A stretch of 64,000 nt of DNA from Mytilus edulis (Eukaryota > Mollusca > Bivalvia > Mytilida > Mytilidae), in NCBI RefSeq assembly GCF_963676685.1, contig NC_092349.1, positions 54,449,232-54,513,231 on the forward strand, written 5' to 3'. Positions within the stretch are counted from its first letter, which is position 1, and each line of letters begins with the position of its first letter. Shown in pieces: positions 60,625-64,000 of this stretch. The translations under genes were made by a program, and so were the position numbers. The notes beneath the pieces are model-generated. The model did no database searches. It was not told the origin of the DNA and was given only the letters and a program-made list of their open reading frames with translations.

Positions 60625-60971
60625 TTTGATATTTTATTATTCTATATGTTACATTGCAATATGATTAAGTGGTATAGGGTTCGAGAAGGGTTGTTTCCGC
60701 AAAACATGTCTGTCATTAATGCATGCTTGCTCGTTCTGTATGGCCAAATGTTTCATAAGTATTGCATCGTGCAAGTGAAGCATAAACGTGCAGGGCCTAT
60801 TTGTAAATAGATCACATTGATATGACATGTTATCCTTTACAAGTAACCCCATCTACTACCCCCTGATACCCATTGGCAAAGGTATTTGCAATTTACATAT
60901 TAAAAGACGTAAGGATTCGGTTTTCCATATGCTATATTTTGAATCAGTTCGAAAAAATACAAGCAGTTAGA
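60625..60971 (+). promoter_or_regulatory. Conserved upstream block of gene E
   Basis: It shares ttacattgcaatatgattaag, gtttccgcaaaac and ttttccatatgctatatttt with the blocks before C and D. The TATA-like word lies about 45 bases before ATG. Confidence 0.4.
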
Positions 60972-61087
60972 ATGGTTACGAATATATTGCCAATTATTAT
61001 TGTTCTAGTATGGATGACAAATAGTGCACAGTTGTTCGTGTCGTGGTTATCGTCACCCGCAAAATGAATTCTGCTCTGCTGATTATG
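60972..61087 (+). pseudogene. TIMP-like gene E exon 1 (2-bp deletion)
   Basis: The signal peptide is in the ATG frame, and the CxC-HPQ-C part is in another frame. Upstream in the second frame a TGA overlaps the Met15 codon, so no alternative start rescues it. Confidence 0.8.
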
Positions 61088-62265
61088 GTAAGTTTTAGAA
61101 TTAACTATACATTAAGGGTTATGACTTAATTGTTTCCAAAACAATCCGAATTTGGAGTTTTTCTTTGGTCTTTTAGTTAACGCAGTATGAATGTTCTCAA
61201 AACCTTTGCAATTAGTGATTGCGACAAAAAAGAAATGTCAATTAAATTTCTATTTTCAATAGTTTGATTCAAAATCCAATTGTCCTCTTACATGTTAGTA
61301 TGTTTAAAGTTTCATAGAAAGGCGTAAAAGAATAACGAATCTTGGTGTATGCGTGTAATCGACGATGTAAATTTTAACGACCTTGACTGGCAATTCAGCC
61401 CTTACACGGTCGAAATCCGTTTAATCGAAAAGATAGAGGAGACACCTAACATTTTAATTAAAAAAATACTATATCGTTTTTTTCTTATTTGCAACGCTGA
61501 GCCGAGACTATAAACAGATATATACTCGAAACGTTGCCATTGTTTGTTGTCTGTCAGTGAATAAGAAATGCTGTTGTCAGACTTAAAGGTGCTCAATTAT
61601 TCACGTCTTCCCGACTATCATGTCTATTGCAACCAGCGATTCAGTATAACTTTTGATCGTTAAGGTTTTGATCTAATTTGGACCACTTTATCCGAGAAGA
61701 GTACCAAAAAAACACCGTCATGTGTCCATGGTTTCTAACGAAATCGACAAAAACAGTTCGAAACTATTCTGTGAAAAACCGCTTACGCGCCAGATGTCTT
61801 TACTTTTGATGAAGTACTGAGATGTCGTTTGTCATCTCAATGTCACAGTAAGGCTTCAACATAGAACAAACATTAACCCAGCTAAATGCTTAAGACGGCA
61901 CCTAGAACCTGCTATACTTTACAAAATATGTTGAATACACTTTGTAAATATGTTTGGTTTAGCGATGAATCAAAATACATTTTTTAGTGACGAAATTTTT
62001 GTACAAATGTTACAATGAACTGCGTCCTTATGGTCATTGCGGTCTGAAATTTTAGCTCAGGAAGTATGATGATGCATCACCCAAGACCTTAAACACCGCT
62101 TGATTTATAAATGACCATGTTTTGCCCGTAATTGACTTCTATAGTGACTCTTTCCACTCCCGGTCACACTCAGTTTGTGTTACTGTTAAATTACTTTCCA
62201 GCCAACGATAACGGAACAGTGTCCTCCTGCGGCCTAATTCAACATATCTAAAATCCGAATAGTTA

Positions 62266-62600
62266 TCAAAGGTACCAGGATTATAATTTAATACGTCAGA
62301 CGCGCGTTTCGTCTACATAAGACTCATCAGAGACGCTCAGATCAAAATAGTTATAAAGCCAAACAAGTAAAAAGTTTCAAAGCATTGAGGACCAAAAATT
62401 CCAAAAGGTTGTGCCAAATACATCTAAGGTAATCTATTCCTGGGATAAGAAAATCCTTAGTTTTTCAAAAAAATCAAACTTTTGTAGCAGTAAATTTATT
62501 AAAATTACCATATAATTGATATTCATGTCAACACTGAAGTGCTGACTACTGGGCTGGTGATACCCTCGGGGCGCAACGTCCAATGGCATCGACACAGTGG
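62266..62600 (+). repeat. Dispersed repeat R1 in gene E intron 1
   Basis: gtcagacgcgcgtttcgtct, aagactcatcagagacgctc, gcattgaggacc and gtgctgactactgggctgg. Confidence 0.72.
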
Positions 62601-62744
62601 TGTTAATAGTTATCAAAGGCACCAGGATTATATGCTGATACGCAAGGCTGTAAAGAAGCAAAAAAGCAGATACATCGACTGAGTGGTTGTTAAGAAGAAA
62701 CAAAAGGTTCCAAATAGTTATTCAAACTAAGTCGACAACATTAT

Positions 62745-63000
62745 TGACAATGTCATGGCAAAGAAATGATGAAAAGACAACCTAGATTACTCCGAACAAA
62801 ACATTGAAAACTAAAGACAAACAGACAAAACAATAGTACACACTGCACAACGTAGAAAACTAAAGACTTAGCAAAACGAACCCCCCAAAAAACTAAAGGT
62901 GATCAAAGGTGCTCCGGAAAGGTAAGCAGACCCTGCTCTACATGTTGCACCCGTAATGTGCTCCGTAATGGTGAGATTACTGAAAAAGTGTAGTACTGAA
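62745..63000 (+). repeat. Dispersed repeat R4 in gene E intron 1
   Basis: aaagacaaacagacaaaaca, ggtgatcaaaggtgctccgg and ggtaagcagaccctgctc, the same family as 55847 and 21440 (inverted). A short piece recurs at 63590-63715. Confidence 0.6.
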
Positions 63001-63202
63001 CATGCTGAAGGCAAATCCTGTTATAGTTCATCCGAGATTTAAAAATTCATTGTTGAATACTGAATGGTTACCTTTATTTGTTAATGTATTTGGTCTCTGG
63101 TTGCGTTTTTATTTATATCATTATGTTGATATGATGTATTGCTTTACAAATGTATAGTTTTACAAAAGCACTATAGTGTCAACATATCGTTTGCCTTTTC
63201 AG

Positions 63203-63312
63203 TATTATATGGCAAAGTTACCAAGGAAACGTTAATACCAGGTCCACCTGATGATGTAAACAATAATTTAGCCACTTGGGAATATACATTTAAAATTATT
63301 TTCAAAATGAAG
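63203..63312 (+). CDS. TIMP-like gene E exon 2
   Basis: The acceptor is ccttttcag, the donor gtaaga; 110 bases, phase 1 to phase 0, as in the other copies. Confidence 0.83.
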
Positions 63313-64000
63313 GTAAGAAGCAGTATCTAAATCGATCAAAACATGCACACTCATTGCATTTCGAAATAGAAGTAAAACTGTTCGCTCTGTATTCTCGAAA
63401 ACGTTTTTAGATATGGCATTTGCATACACCAAGAGCTACTTCTGTATATTGATTATTGTGTTTTGTGGGATAAAAATTGGAGACGTTAAAAGACAATTAA
63501 CGTAGCTTCGCGTTCTTCATAAACTAATGAACTACTATTCAACTGTATTCTAGTTTTTAAATTGCTTAGTGAGAACTGCGACTTAAAACTAAAGATCAAC
63601 AAAGTGACAATATTATGGTAAAGAAAAAACAGATACCAATAGAGAAATAAAAAGATACAAAACACAACACAGAAAACTAAAGACTGAGCAACAAGAACAT
63701 AATCCAAAACAAAAATACATTAGGATTTGAACCATATTACTATATCACCTTTTTATACACCAACAACATGACTATTCGGTCACAGTTTTAGCAACGACAG
63801 TACCCCTACCGGATGAAAAAATTGTGTAAGGAATTAATTTTTTTCTCAATACTAACACTTTAAGGTGCTGATAGGTTGACTCTCGGGCTCTCATATTCGC
63901 GAAATCGTCTTGACTTAAAAATAAAAATGAATACGCTATTTAAGACACACACACTTAAATTACAAATAATATGAGACGATTTGCATAATAAATTATATAA
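63313..64000 (+). other. Start of gene E intron 2
   Basis: No exon 3 found before the window end; intron 2 in the other copies is 0.64-1.23 kb, so exon 3 may lie just beyond. It holds an R4 fragment at 63590-63715. Confidence 0.5.

Larger units (their letters stand above)
60972..63312 (+). pseudogene. TIMP-like gene E, exons 1-2 only in window, frameshift in exon 1
   Basis: Exon 1 (60972-61087) starts with a good ATG and a signal peptide (VTNILPIIIVLVWMTNS). It is 116 bases instead of 118: two bases are missing near 61025-61028, just before the first mature Cys. The frame then reads into a TGA at 61065-61067. After the missing bases the other frame continues with all the expected words: SCSC-type Cys pair, HPQ, FCSADY and the gtaagt donor. 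Exon 2 (63203-63312) is clean (VLYGKVTKETLIPG, WEYTFKIIFKMK). Exons 3-5 should follow after the window. As written, no inhibitor is made. A sequencing error or a polymorphic null allele is possible, since exon 2 has no other damage. Confidence 0.75.

Noticed and set aside
1-64000. CRISPR arrays, bacterial operons, tRNA or rRNA genes
   Set aside because: None seen; the window is intron-bearing animal DNA, and no cloverleaf or rRNA core was recognised by eye. A tRNA scan was not possible.

Overview
The window is animal nuclear DNA, strongly AT-rich and made of short exons in long, repeat-filled introns. The organism is probably a marine bivalve of the mussel type (Mytilus or a close relative). 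That reading rests on the gene family and on several dispersed repeats that look like common mussel repeats; no search was run. Nothing suggests bacterial, organellar or plasmid DNA.

The backbone is a head-to-tail cluster of five TIMP-like genes (tissue inhibitor of metalloproteinases), all on the + strand. Gene A has only its last two exons here (1-1235). Gene B (6353-12929), gene C (23407-35182) and gene D (44921-54095) each have all five exons. Gene E (from 60972) has exons 1 and 2 before the window ends. Every copy has the same five-exon plan, with intron phases 1, 0, 1, 0 wherever they can be read. Exon 1 carries the signal peptide, the CxC motif and an HPQ-x-x-(F/Y)-C stretch. Exon 2 encodes the V-x-YGK to F-x-I-I-F-x-M-K segment, exon 3 the CGVR segment, and exon 4 CDF...FYLF...C-x-x-x-C. 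Exon 5 is a short Cys-rich C-terminal domain ending in an N-glycosylation sequon and a Cys. C and D look intact. B has ACG where the others have ATG. E has a 2-base deletion just before the first mature Cys. A broken extra exon 5 lies at 3265-3423, so the cluster shows gain and loss of copies.

The rest is duplicated flank and mobile DNA. Upstream and downstream flanks of C and D still align, which marks a duplication unit of roughly 16-20 kb. Each copy has since received its own insertions. B intron 3 holds a degenerate repeat-encoded ORF. C intron 4 holds a mariner/Tc1 element and a gag-protease remnant between long inverted repeats. D intron 4 holds a Penelope-like reverse transcriptase element. 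Two near-identical copies of another reverse transcriptase element lie between A and B and between B and C. Other repeats include a TTAA-flanked piggyBac-type short element with a matching empty site in the paralogous flank, several hairpin repeats, and an inverted-repeat element with an array of AGGTCA-type half-sites.

Functionally, the genes should encode secreted inhibitors of metalloproteinases (MMP/ADAM type) that act outside the cell. No other host gene could be recognised on either strand.
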